64,000 nt of DNA from Aurantiacibacter rhizosphaerae (GTDB taxonomy: Bacteria > Pseudomonadota > Alphaproteobacteria > Sphingomonadales > Sphingomonadaceae), in the NCBI RefSeq assembly GCF_009807005.1, contig NZ_WUBR01000001.1, positions 496,001-560,000 of the forward strand. The letters run 5' to 3'. Below the pieces are notes generated by a model. It saw nothing but the letters and a program-made list of their open reading frames with translations. It ran no database searches and was not told where the DNA came from. Made by a program: the position numbers and the translations under genes. The stretch's first letter is position 1, and each line of letters opens with the position of its first letter. Of this stretch, positions 9,529-19,634 are shown in pieces.

Positions 9529-10196
9529 TTTCTGTCCTCCTTCGGCTGAAAGCCGCATCCGACACGCGGCATGCGGCCTGCCTTCCGGCGAGGATGGGAG
9601 GGGGAGGGAAAACCGGAATCGATGCCCTGGCGCGGGCCAACGGGCACAGCCCGCCACACGGGGGCGTCTATTTCCGGTTTCGGGAACGAGAGGGCAAAGC
9701 CCTTGGTGTTCCCGCCAAGGATCGCCATTCGATCCAGAAGACATCGGCACCCTTGCAACGGCGCGAAGCCGACGGAGGTCCTGCGCGCGCGATCAGTGCG
9801 CCAGCGGGCCTCCGGCAATGAGAGAGGCAAGAGTGCCTGCGGGTTAGCTCAGGAATGCCGCGCCCTTAGGAGCGCAGAATGCGCGGGATAGAGCGCGTCC
9901 TCCAGAAATTCCCGCTCTGCTTGAAACTGCTCCTGATCGTCACCCGAACGGGCCGGGACTACAGGCCCGGTCCGCGCAAGCGGATAGAGCAGGTTGCCCG
10001 ACAGGGCAGCTCATATCGGAGTGCAGCTATACCCCTCCTTGACGGTTTTGGGGGAAGTCACAGTCACCAAAGAAGCTTACAAGAAGACTGCAGTTGCCTT
10101 CACGCACTTTCGAAGGCACCAAGTAACACTAAGAACTTAATTTGGTTGGCAGAGATGTCTGGCGCTTGCCGGTTTCGAACGCCTACTGGGGGCACC
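9529..10196. other. Intergenic region upstream of the restriction cluster
   Basis: About 670 bases without a gene I can support. The first half is very G+C-rich, and open frames in it (for example 9571-9891) look non-coding. The second half turns A+T-richer towards 10120-10155 and probably holds the promoter of the rightward restriction cluster, but I could not pick a convincing -35/-10 pair. The switch in composition may mark where the cargo was inserted. Confidence 0.4.
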
Positions 10197-13100
10197 GTGC
10201 CAGGCACATTTTACGATCAACCAATCCTGAATTCGCCATACGCGGCCCCGTCCTTTCATCACCCTCTCGATGATCACGGGCAACCGATCGAGCAGCCTGC
10301 GGTTTCCGGCCGGCGGCCATCGCGGTTTATCGTCCCCGTTCCGAAGTCACGAAAGAGTGCAAGTTCCGCTCAAGCGTCGTTGGAGCTCGAAACCTATACC
10401 GAGTACGGCTTGGTCAACGAGATCAGAGGCTATGTCGATGCGTGGAGAAAGCTCCCAAACCCAGCAGACTGGGGTGTGGAACCTGCAACACAGCGCCTGC
10501 TGGACTATTGGAGAAATCACAATTTTTCGGCCATCCGCCCCTTTTTCTGCCAAGTCGAAGCTGTTGAAACAATAATCTGGCTGACAGAAGTCGCGCCCAA
10601 GAGAGCCGCGACCAAGGGCCTACTCGATCAGCTGGTCAAAGCTAACGAGGAAGCAAATCCGGACCTTTTCCGGCTTGCCATGAAGATGGCCACTGGCAGC
10701 GGAAAAACGACGGTTATGGCCATGCTCATCGCCTGGCAGACCGTAAACGCAGTCAGGAAACCAACTTCCAAGAACTTCAGCCGGGCCTTCCTCATTGTGG
10801 CGCCTGGCATCACGATCCGAGACCGATTGCGGGTGTTGTTGCCGTCCGATCCGCAGAACTATTACGAAACCCGCGAGCTAATCCCGCCCGAACTTGTCGG
10901 CGAGGTACGCAAAGCCGAGATCGTGATAACCAACTATCACGCATTCAAGCATCGCGAGACGCTCCAGATTCCGAAGGTCGCAAAGGGTCTCTTGCAGGGC
11001 AATGAACCCGAACCAATCCGCACGCTAGAAAGCGATGCTGCAATGCTGGAACGTGCTTGCGGCGACTTGCTCAGCTTCCGGCACGTGAATGTCATCAATG
11101 ATGAGGCCCACCATTGCTACCGGCACAAGGTTGGGGGCGAAGTGGAGAAGCTGACTGGGGACGAAAAGAAGGAAGCTGACGAGAACGAAGAAGCGGCGCG
11201 ATTGTGGATCAATGGAATTGAAGCTCTTAAGCGCAAGGTCGGGGTCCGTGCAGTTTATGATCTTTCCGCCACTCCTTTTTTCCTGAGGGGATCGGGTTAC
11301 CCGGAGGGTTTTCTGTTTCCCTGGGTCGTCTCGGACTTCAGTCTGATGGATGCGATCGAATGCGGGATCGTGAAACTGCCTCGCGTGCCGGTCGCGGACA
11401 ATGTCCCGCAGACAGACAGTCTCATTTACCGCGACCTGTGGAAGCATGTTGGCAAGGACCTGCCAAAGAGCGCGAGTGCAGCCGGAAAGCTAAGCCCGCT
11501 GGATTTGTCGCGCCAAGCTCCAGAACTCATTACCGCGCTTTACGCGCTCTATAGTCACTATGAGCAGACATACGATCTGTGGGACCGGGAAGGGATCGAT
11601 GTTCCTCCAGTCTTCATCGTCGTTTGCCAGAATACTGCAATCTCAAGACTGGTGTTCGAGTGGATAGCCGGTTTTGAGCGCGATGCCGAAGATGAGAGCG
11701 GAGAGCGCCTCGCGGCGCACCATGGTCATTTAGAGCATTTCCGCAATTATGACGAGCACGGCGGACGCTTGGCTCGTCCACGCACACTGCTGATCGACTC
11801 CCGTCAGATCGAAGCGGGAGATGCGCTGGACAAGGGCTTTCGCGATGCAGCCGAGGCTGAGATTGACCTGTTCAAGCGTGAGCTTGCTCAGCGCGAAGGG
11901 GCAGGTAACCCTGATGACGTAAGCGATTCAGATCTCCTGCGCGAAGTGATGAACACCGTCGGAAGGAAGGGAAGGCTCGGCGAACAGATCCGATGCGTGG
12001 TTTCTGTTTCGATGCTCACGGAAGGATGGGACACGAACACGGTCACGCATATCCTCGGTGTTCGCGCATTTGGCACCCAGCTGCTTTGCGAGCAGGTTGT
12101 CGGTCGTGGCTTGCGCAGGCAGTCCTATGAACTGAACGAACACGGACTGTTCGATGTCGAATACGCCGACGTCATGGGCATCCCGTTCGACTTCACTGGC
12201 AAGCCCCAAACGGCAACGCCGGTTAAGCCGAAGCCCGTCACGCGTGTTCATGCGATGCGCGAGCGAAGTGAGCTTGAGATCGAGTATCCGCGTGTCAGTG
12301 GTTACCGGAAGGATTTGCCCAACGAAAAGCTCGTTGCGGAATTCAACGAGGACAGTCGGCTCACGATCACGCCTGCCGATATCGGACCAACCAAGGTCTT
12401 CATGGAAGGCATTGTCGGTGAAGGCGTTGTCATCACGCCAACCGTGCTTGAATCCCTTCGTCCCTCGGAGATCAGTTTCAATCTAGCCAAGCACCTTCTG
12501 TACAATGTCTTCCGCGACGAAGACGGAATTCCGAAGCAACATTTGTTTCCGCAGATTCAACGGATCGCGCGGCGGTGGATCGATGCTGGCTACCTCGTCC
12601 CCCAGGGGGTTCCGATCGGAGCAATCCTCTATCAGCACTTGCTCGCGCGAGCCTCGGAGAAGATCGACGCTGCTTGCAACCGAGGGGCGGGCGACGATGT
12701 GAAGATCAAGGCTGTCCTCGACAGCTACAACCCAAAGGGTTCGACCCGTTTCGTGAACTTCATCACCTCCAAACCGTGCCAGGCGACAGCGGCCCGCCCG
12801 CCGAGAAGCCATATCAGTCATGTCGTGCTGGACAGCGATTGGGAGGGTGAGCTGGCCAACGTGCTCGAAAGCCATCCGAAGGTTCTGGCCTTCGCGAAGA
12901 ACCAGGGTTTGGGATTTGAAGTGCCCTATCTGTGTGGCGGTGTTGCGCGGAGGTATGTGCCTGACTTCCTCGTAAGGTTGGAGGCAGAGAGCGGCGAACC
13001 GATCAATCTCGTGCTCGAAGTGAAGGGTTACCGGGGAGAGGATGCCGTCGCGAAGAAGGAGACGATGGAAACGCTCTGGGTTCCTGGCGTTAACCAGCTC

Positions 13101-13226
13101 GGCGGTTTCGGACGCTGGCACTTTGCAGAATTCTGCAATTGGGCCTCGATGGAAGAAGATTTTGCCAGCCTAGTCGATCAAGTGACCTCTGCGGCAACAA
13201 GTGCGGCAGGAGGTGTAGGTGTCTGA
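10197..13226 (+). CDS. Type III-like restriction helicase-nuclease (BPTD_3080-type)
   Basis: A restriction enzyme of about 1009 residues. The DEAD-type motor has MATGSGKTTVMAM (about residue 166), INDEAHHCYRHK (about 303), SATPFF, and motif VI CEQVVGRGLRRQ (about 631). The C-terminus carries a PD-(D/E)XK nuclease: VPDFLVRLE followed by LVLEVKGYRG (about 920-945). This layout matches the BPTD_3080 family of type III-like restriction subunits. I place the start at the GTG at 10197, just before the conserved PILNSPY, with GGGGG four bases upstream. An ATG at 10155 is a fair alternative, and the frame to 9879 is not coding-like. Downstream genes follow with overlaps or gaps of a few bases, including a methyltransferase, so this is the probable first gene of an operon reaching 21694. 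Confidence 0.88.
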   Translation: MPGTFYDQPILNSPYAAPSFHHPLDDHGQPIEQPAVSGRRPSRFIVPVPKSRKSASSAQASLELETYTEYGLVNEIRGYVDAWRKLPNPADWGVEPATQRLLDYWRNHNFSAIRPFFCQVEAVETIIWLTEVAPKRAATKGLLDQLVKANEEANPDLFRLAMKMATGSGKTTVMAMLIAWQTVNAVRKPTSKNFSRAFLIVAPGITIRDRLRVLLPSDPQNYYETRELIPPELVGEVRKAEIVITNYHAFKHRETLQIPKVAKGLLQGNEPEPIRTLESDAAMLERACGDLLSFRHVNVINDEAHHCYRHKVGGEVEKLTGDEKKEADENEEAARLWINGIEALKRKVGVRAVYDLSATPFFLRGSGYPEGFLFPWVVSDFSLMDAIECGIVKLPRVPVADNVPQTDSLIYRDLWKHVGKDLPKSASAAGKLSPLDLSRQAPELITALYALYSHYEQTYDLWDREGIDVPPVFIVVCQNTAISRLVFEWIAGFERDAEDESGERLAAHHGHLEHFRNYDEHGGRLARPRTLLIDSRQIEAGDALDKGFRDAAEAEIDLFKRELAQREGAGNPDDVSDSDLLREVMNTVGRKGRLGEQIRCVVSVSMLTEGWDTNTVTHILGVRAFGTQLLCEQVVGRGLRRQSYELNEHGLFDVEYADVMGIPFDFTGKPQTATPVKPKPVTRVHAMRERSELEIEYPRVSGYRKDLPNEKLVAEFNEDSRLTITPADIGPTKVFMEGIVGEGVVITPTVLESLRPSEISFNLAKHLLYNVFRDEDGIPKQHLFPQIQRIARRWIDAGYLVPQGVPIGAILYQHLLARASEKIDAACNRGAGDDVKIKAVLDSYNPKGSTRFVNFITSKPCQATAARPPRSHISHVVLDSDWEGELANVLESHPKVLAFAKNQGLGFEVPYLCGGVARRYVPDFLVRLEAESGEPINLVLEVKGYRGEDAVAKKETMETLWVPGVNQLGGFGRWHFAEFCNWASMEEDFASLVDQVTSAATSAAGGVGV

Positions 13227-14133
13227 AGCTGCGAAATATTCTGCAACCGACGAAACCTTGTGGGAGCATGCGACCGCGCCACTCATGCGTATATTGATCG
13301 CTCGGATCGCGCACCGGTCTGATATCTCCTACGACGCTGCTAGGCAGTATGTGGAGAGCGAAGGGAGTATCTCACGCATCTTTACAACGCGCATGGGACA
13401 CGTTGCTGGTTATCTGATCGAGCAGATTCATGAGGTCGAACCGGATGCCCCACTCATCAATACGCTGGTAGTTAGCCAGAAGGACCGAATGCCTAGCAAA
13501 GGTGCTGGCTCCTTCATGGCTAAGCGGTTTGGCAAACCGAAACTCGCGCAGGACAAAGCAAAGGAGCGATATCCGGACCTCTGGCGAAGCACCTATGAGA
13601 AGGCTGCGGCGGAGGTTTACGATTACGGCCTAGATCAATGGGTCAGCCTCTATCAAAAGGTCTTCGAGAAGAAGCTTTCGAAGCGAAAAATCGCCGAGAT
13701 TAATCGTGGCCAAATCGATGGCACCGAGCGAGACGGTAGGCAATTCGGAGGGGGAGGCGAAGGCAAGCATCATAGAGCATTGCGGCTGTGGGTTTGTGCC
13801 AACCCAGGAAAAATTAGGGCTGCCTATCGAAACGCCCGAACCGATACCGAATGGCTTCTCGATTCCGCTGACAGAGTAGATGCAGTCTTCTTCAATGGCG
13901 ATGAAACGGTAGTCCTCGAAGTAAAGTCTCGAATATCCAATCGAGACGATCTGTATCGAGGGGTATTTCAGTGCGTGAAATATCGGGCGGTCGCAGCTGC
14001 TATGGACCCTCGTGGGGAAGATGCGCCAATCACAGCGTATCTAGTCACGGAAGAGGCACCGACCGGGGAAATCAAAGACCTATTGCGTCTCCACAACATC
14101 AAACATTTTCAAGCACCGAAAGAGAGAAGCTAA
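13219..14133 (+). CDS. PD-(D/E)XK-like nuclease-family protein of the restriction cluster
   Basis: A 304-residue protein of no named family. The C-terminal third contains VDAVFFNGDETVVLEVKSRI, with Asp and Glu-X-Lys spaced as in PD-(D/E)XK nucleases (about residues 222-240). This suggests a nuclease or DNA-binding role. The N-terminal half is helical. The GTG start at 13219 has AGGAGG five bases upstream and overlaps the end of the restriction helicase gene by eight bases. The methyltransferase gene starts four bases after its stop. It could supply a cleavage subunit or a specificity/regulatory partner; which of these is unknown. Confidence 0.7.
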   Translation: MSEAAKYSATDETLWEHATAPLMRILIARIAHRSDISYDAARQYVESEGSISRIFTTRMGHVAGYLIEQIHEVEPDAPLINTLVVSQKDRMPSKGAGSFMAKRFGKPKLAQDKAKERYPDLWRSTYEKAAAEVYDYGLDQWVSLYQKVFEKKLSKRKIAEINRGQIDGTERDGRQFGGGGEGKHHRALRLWVCANPGKIRAAYRNARTDTEWLLDSADRVDAVFFNGDETVVLEVKSRISNRDDLYRGVFQCVKYRAVAAAMDPRGEDAPITAYLVTEEAPTGEIKDLLRLHNIKHFQAPKERS

Positions 14134-14136
14134 CCA

Positions 14137-17100
14137 ATGGCCCGTAGTCCCAAAGGCCCCAAACAGGTTGGTGCGTTCAAGCATGATGAGGCTTCGCGGC
14201 GGAATATTCCGACCGCGGAGATGGAAAGCTTTTTCCGTCGCGAGGAAGATCGTGAGCAGCGTGAGCCCATCCACTATCCCCGCAGCCGTCCGCTTGCGGA
14301 AGGCGAGACGCGGGAGCGGGAGGAACATCGCGATCCGCAGTTGATCTGGAACGGCGCGCGTATTCGCATCACGCCGGAGCAGATGGAAAAGCTCGCACAA
14401 ACTGGCGAGCTGGAGCTGGGTGATGCACAGCTGGTGTGGCGCGGAAAGGATACGCAGGACTGGTCCGACCTGATCGTCAACGTCCCGCCGCTCTATATTC
14501 AAGAGAAGATCCACCCCAAGGCGATCATCGATGATTTGAAGCGCCGCGCCGCGAAGAACGCCGAAGAGGAAACTGACGCACCAGACCTGTTCGGTGACCT
14601 GTTCCTCGACTTCAACGGGATCGATCCGGAGGCGAAGACCGAATTCTACCAGCACGACCAGCACTGGTCGAACCGAATGATCCTGGGCGATAGCCTGCAA
14701 GTGATGGCGAGCCTGGCCGAGCGCGAGGCGCTGCGTGGCAAGGTGCAATGCATCTATTTTGACCCGCCTTACGGCATCAAGTTCGGCTCGAATTGGCAGG
14801 TTTCGACCCAAAAAGCTAAAGTGCTAGATGGGAAGCAAGCCGACATCGCTCGCGAGCCCGAACAGGTGAAGGCTTTCCGGGATACCTGGAAGGACGGCAT
14901 CCACTCTTATCTGACCTATCTTCGCGACCGATTGGTTGTGATGCGCGATTTGTTGGCGGATTCTGGCAGCATCTTCATCCAAATTTCCGACGAAAATGTC
15001 CATCGCGTTCGTGCAGTTTTGGATGAAGTGTTTGGTGAAGAGAACTTTGTCCGATTGATCACGTTCGTGAAAACGTCTGGTCAAACTGATCGCTTTCTAG
15101 CGTCCGTTTCGGATTACATTCTTTGGTACGCGCGTGATAAATCAAATGCGAAGTATCGGCAGGCATTCAAGATAAAATCGGCAGAGGGGGAGGGCGCATC
15201 TTCCTATACCAAGGTTCGGCTACCGGACGGGACGACATTCTCACTGTCGGAATTCGAGGCAACAAGCGAGCTGCCAGAAAGCAGCCAAATCTACACCACT
15301 GGCGACCTTACGAGTCAGAGTCCTGGCACTCGCTATCACGTTGGATATGAAGGCGCCGAATTCTTCCCCAAAGGTTACTGGAAGACCGAGCAAGCGTCTT
15401 TCCCAAGGTTGATTAAGGCGAACCGTATCGAAAAGGTCGGAAAAACGCTTCGATATGTGAGGACCTTGGACGACTATCCGGTATTTCCTATGGCTGACAA
15501 TTGGACCGATACTGGAGGGGGAGCTGGCAGCGACAAAGTGTACGTAGTTCAGACTGGAGCCAAGGTGGTCGAACGATGCATCCAAATGGTAACCGACCCT
15601 GGCGATCTTGTGCTCGATCCCACTTGCGGAAGCGGAACCACAGCAACGGTTTGTGAACAGTGGGGAAGGCGCTGGATCACGATAGATACCAGCAGGGTTG
15701 CGTTGGCGCTGGCGAGAACTCGGCTGATGTCTTCTCGTTATCCATGGTATCTACTCGCAGATAGCGAAGAGGGGCGAGCGAAAGAGGCCGATCTAACCTT
15801 GCGTCCGCCATCCGACGCGCCGGTCCATAATGATGTTCGCCAAGGCTTCATCTATGAGCGCGTGCCGCACATCACACTGAAGAGCATTGCTAACAACGCT
15901 CGCATTGATGAGGTTTGGGAGCGCTGGCAGAGAGAATTGGAGCCATTGCGTGAAGCGCTCAACCATCGTCGCGAGCGGCTCTATGCCGACGAAAGCAAAG
16001 GCTACAATCGCGAAGAAGCGCAGATTGCTCCCGAGTCCGCCAATCCCGATCTGCCTCCGTTCGAAGAATGGACGATGCCGCGCGAGCCGGGCACGCCCTG
16101 GCCGGACGAAGCGCTGAAACCTTTTGCCGCGGCACAAAAGGACAGCACAAAGCGCGCAACGCGCGAAAAGCACTTGGCCAAGTTGAACGAGATATTGGGC
16201 CGGGCTTACACGCTCGAAACCTTGCCGGACGCTCCGGTCGATCCATGGGATGACGAGGAAGCCATCGCGCTCCACGCGCAATGGTGGGAAGCACGAATTG
16301 CCCGGCAGAAAGAAATAGACGAAGTCATCGCGAAGACCGCTGAGACGGAATATCTCTATGACAAGCCGTATGAAGACCCTGGCCGGGTTCGCGTAGCTGG
16401 TCCTTTCACAGTGGAGAGCCTTTCGCCCCATCGTGTTCTGCCAGCGAGCGAGGATGACAGCCTCGCCGAAGATCTCGATGCGGCTGAGGGCAAGCGCGTT
16501 CGCGAGGATGACGGCGTGAACAACGACTTTGCCGCCATCGTGATAGAATACCTTAAGAGCGAAGGGGTCAAGCAACAGGAAAAGGGTGACCGCATTCGCT
16601 TCGAAAGCGTGATCCCCTGGCCTGGCCAGTGGATTGGTGCCGAAGGTCGCTTCATGGAAGGCCCGGAAGGCAACCAGACCGAGCGCCGCGCCGCCATCTT
16701 CATCGGGCCGGAGTTCGGCACCACTGGGCGCAGCGATCTCGTCGCTGCCGCGCGTGAGGCGGTCGATAATCGCTTCGACCTAGTGATCGCCTGCGCCTTC
16801 AACTTCGATGCGCATTCATCGGAACTAGATGGGCTTGGCTCCCTCAAGATTCTCAAGGCGCGCATCAACCCGGACATGCACATGTCGGACGAGCTGAAGA
16901 ACACTGGCAGCGGCAACATGTTCGTCGTCTTCGGCGAGCCCGATGTTGAAATCCTCGATGATGGCGGAGTGGAAATCCGCGTGAAGGTGAACGGCGTCGA
17001 TGTGTTCGATCCCAACACGGGGGATATTCGCAGCAACGACACCAAAGGCATCGCCGCCTGGTTCATCGACACGGATTACAACGAAGAAAGCTTCTTCGTC

Positions 17101-17298
17101 CGCCACGCCTATTTCCTGGGCGCGAACGATCCTTATTCCTCGCTCAAGACCGCACTCAAGGCAGAGATCGACGAAGAGGCTTGGAGCACGCTGTACTCCG
17201 ACACGTCACGGCCCTTCGAACGCCCAGACGGCGGGCGCATAGCGGTGAAGGTTATCAATCACTTCGGGGACGAGGTGATGAAGGTGTTTGGAGTCTGA
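14137..17298 (+). CDS. N6-adenine DNA methyltransferase, type III Mod-like
   Basis: A DNA methyltransferase of 1053 residues, larger than classical Mod proteins. The catalytic motif is YFDPPYGIKF (about residue 208), and the S-adenosylmethionine-binding motif LDPTCGSGTT follows at about 494. The order DPPY then FxGxG-type marks a beta-class adenine methyltransferase. The first 170 residues are a charged extension, and the C-terminal 550 residues probably contain target recognition and coupling to the restriction subunit. Its position after the restriction helicase and nuclease-like genes supports a restriction-modification role. The modified base is predicted to be N6-methyladenine; the recognition site cannot be read from sequence. 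Confidence 0.9.
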   Translation: MARSPKGPKQVGAFKHDEASRRNIPTAEMESFFRREEDREQREPIHYPRSRPLAEGETREREEHRDPQLIWNGARIRITPEQMEKLAQTGELELGDAQLVWRGKDTQDWSDLIVNVPPLYIQEKIHPKAIIDDLKRRAAKNAEEETDAPDLFGDLFLDFNGIDPEAKTEFYQHDQHWSNRMILGDSLQVMASLAEREALRGKVQCIYFDPPYGIKFGSNWQVSTQKAKVLDGKQADIAREPEQVKAFRDTWKDGIHSYLTYLRDRLVVMRDLLADSGSIFIQISDENVHRVRAVLDEVFGEENFVRLITFVKTSGQTDRFLASVSDYILWYARDKSNAKYRQAFKIKSAEGEGASSYTKVRLPDGTTFSLSEFEATSELPESSQIYTTGDLTSQSPGTRYHVGYEGAEFFPKGYWKTEQASFPRLIKANRIEKVGKTLRYVRTLDDYPVFPMADNWTDTGGGAGSDKVYVVQTGAKVVERCIQMVTDPGDLVLDPTCGSGTTATVCEQWGRRWITIDTSRVALALARTRLMSSRYPWYLLADSEEGRAKEADLTLRPPSDAPVHNDVRQGFIYERVPHITLKSIANNARIDEVWERWQRELEPLREALNHRRERLYADESKGYNREEAQIAPESANPDLPPFEEWTMPREPGTPWPDEALKPFAAAQKDSTKRATREKHLAKLNEILGRAYTLETLPDAPVDPWDDEEAIALHAQWWEARIARQKEIDEVIAKTAETEYLYDKPYEDPGRVRVAGPFTVESLSPHRVLPASEDDSLAEDLDAAEGKRVREDDGVNNDFAAIVIEYLKSEGVKQQEKGDRIRFESVIPWPGQWIGAEGRFMEGPEGNQTERRAAIFIGPEFGTTGRSDLVAAAREAVDNRFDLVIACAFNFDAHSSELDGLGSLKILKARINPDMHMSDELKNTGSGNMFVVFGEPDVEILDDGGVEIRVKVNGVDVFDPNTGDIRSNDTKGIAAWFIDTDYNEESFFVRHAYFLGANDPYSSLKTALKAEIDEEAWSTLYSDTSRPFERPDGGRIAVKVINHFGDEVMKVFGV

Positions 17299-17302
17299 GG
17301 CT

Positions 17303-17698
17303 ATGAACCAGAGCGAAATGGCCGAGCTGGCGGACTACCTTGAGGCTCGCCTCCGCGAGATAGGCGCAACCGAGATCGCCGATCCGCGTCTGTACACATA
17401 CGAATTGGAGGAGACTGGCGAACAGCACCTAGTCGACCCGAGAAAGCGGATCGTCCTGATGCTTGATGCGCTCGAACGCTCTGCCCTCCTGCTCGATAGG
17501 AGCACTTTCGATTCAGCTCGCGCGAGGTTGCAAGACAACGTCAAGGGGATGGAGGACGTTGATATTGTCGTCCGGCGAGTTGATCGTCCAGAACGAGAAC
17601 GAGCTTCTTATCGGCTGGATGAGGAAAGACAGACAGAGCCCCTGTTCGCAGAACTGCGCCAGTTTCGTGCGCGGGTAATGGACGATCCAGGGGAATAG
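17303..17698 (+). CDS. Hypothetical protein in restriction cluster, 131 aa
   Basis: I do not recognise this protein. It is acidic and helical with many Arg/Glu pairs (LADYLEARLREIGATEIAD, DVDIVVRRVDRPER) and no membrane segment. The ATG at 17303 has GGAG nine bases upstream, whereas the in-frame TTG at 17288 would overlap the methyltransferase gene. Tight spacing to both neighbours (4 and 6 bases) makes it part of the restriction operon. A role as regulator or adaptor is only a guess. Confidence 0.6.
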   Translation: MNQSEMAELADYLEARLREIGATEIADPRLYTYELEETGEQHLVDPRKRIVLMLDALERSALLLDRSTFDSARARLQDNVKGMEDVDIVVRRVDRPERERASYRLDEERQTEPLFAELRQFRARVMDDPGE

Positions 17699-17704
17699 GT
17701 CGCT

Positions 17705-18367
17705 GTGGATTTTCCGTTCAAAGAGGCAAAAGACAAGGTAGACGAGCTGATTGCCGACTACCAAAGCGTGGTCGATCCAAGCGATGACTGCCCAGTCGAG
17801 ACGGCAAAGGGGCGCATGTATGAGTTGGTAGTCCTAAGCTATCTCGTCGAGCACCTAACAACTCGAGGATTTCGGTTTCAGTTCCACGGAAAGGTTTTGG
17901 AGCTCAAGGAAAAGCCCGGTCTGATCAAGAATACTGATCCTTACTTTGAAGGCCAGCATCATCGAACTGGCGCAACCATACGCATCTACACTGATGTCCA
18001 AGTCCTAGGCCTCGGGTGTTTGATGGGCGGCGGTTCCGACTTCAGCAGTCATCATGAAGTTGATCTCGTAGTCGTTACGCCCGGGATCATTGGAAGGCCT
18101 AGCCCACATGATTTATTGCTGGGCGTCGAATGCAAGTCTGGGGCGTTTACAAAAGCGATCATCAAAGAGGTACTTGGCGTGAAGAGGGAGCTTTCGCTTC
18201 TTCAGCCTGAGACACGTTCCGACCTGTCGTGTTTGGCTGGCGATCATGTGCTCGTTCCAGCAGAGCCGGAAGTTGAATTTTGGCTCGCGTATTTCGATCC
18301 CAAGGGCGACAATTATAAGAGTGGCCCCGAGTTTTTTGGAATTCAGATGAAGCATATGACGCCATGA
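17705..18367 (+). CDS. PD-(D/E)XK-like restriction endonuclease-fold protein
   Basis: A 220-residue protein with a likely nuclease core: EVDLVVVTPG followed by LLLGVECKSG (about residues 118-147), where Asp and Glu-X-Lys fit the PD-(D/E)XK pattern. The preceding GRMYELVVLSYLVEHL helix carries the Glu often found in such folds. It has a GTG start, with GGGGA upstream. It lies inside the restriction cluster after the methyltransferase and is the third PD-(D/E)XK-like protein there. Base composition is slightly A+T-richer than its neighbours. It could be a nuclease or a defence accessory protein that has kept only the fold. Confidence 0.65.
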   Translation: MDFPFKEAKDKVDELIADYQSVVDPSDDCPVETAKGRMYELVVLSYLVEHLTTRGFRFQFHGKVLELKEKPGLIKNTDPYFEGQHHRTGATIRIYTDVQVLGLGCLMGGGSDFSSHHEVDLVVVTPGIIGRPSPHDLLLGVECKSGAFTKAIIKEVLGVKRELSLLQPETRSDLSCLAGDHVLVPAEPEVEFWLAYFDPKGDNYKSGPEFFGIQMKHMTP

Positions 18368-18488
18368 GGCCGGAGCGTTCCGACAAATCCACGAATCCGG
18401 GCCATGGCCAGGCTGGATGGACGCATTTGGCTTACATTGCCGAGAGGGGAAAAATTCGAACTTCGCGCGCGCGGGGCTGGCGAGCAAT

Positions 18489-19634
18489 ATGTGTGGACGG
18501 TGGGGTGGAATAGTGTCTCAGGCAAGACTCAAGATCATGCTTTCAAGTCGGGGAGACAACGCGTCGATCAAGGGCGTGGATGGCGACGAAGTTTCCCTTT
18601 CCCGAGTTCGCGGACAAATCAAGACTCGGCTGAAGGCTGAGAAGGTCGCGGGAAAGGCGATTTTCGATGTTTGGATAAATGAAGAGGAGGACGGCGATGG
18701 AGCTGAGAACTCCTGGGAGGAATGCATCAACCAAGCGGAAAAGTGCGATCTGTTCATAAGTCTCTACAACGGCCACGCCGGCTGGCAGAGAGACGGATCT
18801 GGAATCGGAATATGCCACGCTGAGTTCGACGCCGCCTCGGCTCAGGCGCCCGCGAAGGTGAAGGTTCTTCGGCTCGCCAAGCCGATTGTGAAATCAGACG
18901 CAGACAGGCGTTTCAGTAGTGCGATTGCCAAAGGGAATAGCTTCGATTCGTTTGTGTCAGAAGACGCCAAGGAATTGGAAGATCGAGTGGTCTCTATAGC
19001 CCGTGAACTTCTTCTCAAGGCGGCGCACGCGGGGTGTCGAGAATTTAAGCAGAGTGGCCCTAACATCGGTGAGGCACTCGAATGGTCTAGACTCAATTAC
19101 GCTCAACGCGCTGAGCAAATTCAATTGAGCTTGACCACTAGTCTCCTCGAAAAACCCAAAGCGAAGGACGCGGGAAAGATTAAGGCTGGGGTTTTCGTTG
19201 CGCTCGAAAACACAAATGTCCTCTTCGTGTGCCACGCCGTCCCTGCTGCGTTTGGAATCTCTGCCGCGCGAGAGATGGTCGGTCAGCCATTTCTGAAAGA
19301 CCACGAGTTCATTCGGGCGCTGGCGAAAACACAGGCGGCGGGTCCCATACATCTGATCGGTTGTTCGAAGACCGTCACCGAGAATCAAGCGATCAGCCTG
19401 CTTGGCTTCCCTGATGCAATCATCGTTCAGGGAACCTTCGGAATCTACGTTGCCGACAGGGTGCAAAAGATCCAGCTCTGTCTGATCCCCAATTGCCGTG
19501 ATGCAAGCAGCACGCGGCATAATCTGCAGAGATTCTTCGAGTGGCTTGAGGGATCTGATGAGCTTCAAGACATGGTTGCTCGGGCAAAATCGCGGCGCTC
19601 CATAGTCGATGTGACGCTGGAGCACGTGGAATGA
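18489..19634 (+). CDS. DUF4062-like protein in defence cluster
   Basis: A protein of about 381 residues. The N-terminal 150 residues fit DUF4062, a Rossmann-like domain related to TIR and nucleoside deoxyribosyltransferase folds: LKIMLSSRGD, CDLFISLYNGHAGW and GICHAEFDAA are the recognisable parts. The remainder is unassigned, with a second alpha/beta region around VFVALENTNVLFVCHAVP. DUF4062 often forms the N-terminus of signalling or defence proteins. I chose the ATG at 18489; a GTG at 18513 directly before the domain is also plausible, and the ATG at 18417 adds unconserved-looking residues. Its stop overlaps the UvrD-like gene in an ATGA. Confidence 0.7.
   Translation: MCGRWGGIVSQARLKIMLSSRGDNASIKGVDGDEVSLSRVRGQIKTRLKAEKVAGKAIFDVWINEEEDGDGAENSWEECINQAEKCDLFISLYNGHAGWQRDGSGIGICHAEFDAASAQAPAKVKVLRLAKPIVKSDADRRFSSAIAKGNSFDSFVSEDAKELEDRVVSIARELLLKAAHAGCREFKQSGPNIGEALEWSRLNYAQRAEQIQLSLTTSLLEKPKAKDAGKIKAGVFVALENTNVLFVCHAVPAAFGISAAREMVGQPFLKDHEFIRALAKTQAAGPIHLIGCSKTVTENQAISLLGFPDAIIVQGTFGIYVADRVQKIQLCLIPNCRDASSTRHNLQRFFEWLEGSDELQDMVARAKSRRSIVDVTLEHVE

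Noticed and set aside
9571-9891. Rightward open frame of 106 codons before the restriction cluster
   Set aside because: Its composition is arginine-, proline- and alanine-rich like random G+C-rich sequence, with no Shine-Dalgarno and no recognisable domain.
10170-10196. Sequence resembling a tRNA 3' end (TTCGAAC followed by GGGGGCACC)
   Set aside because: The T-stem bases do not pair, there is no matching acceptor strand upstream, and it falls next to the start of the restriction gene; I treat it as chance.
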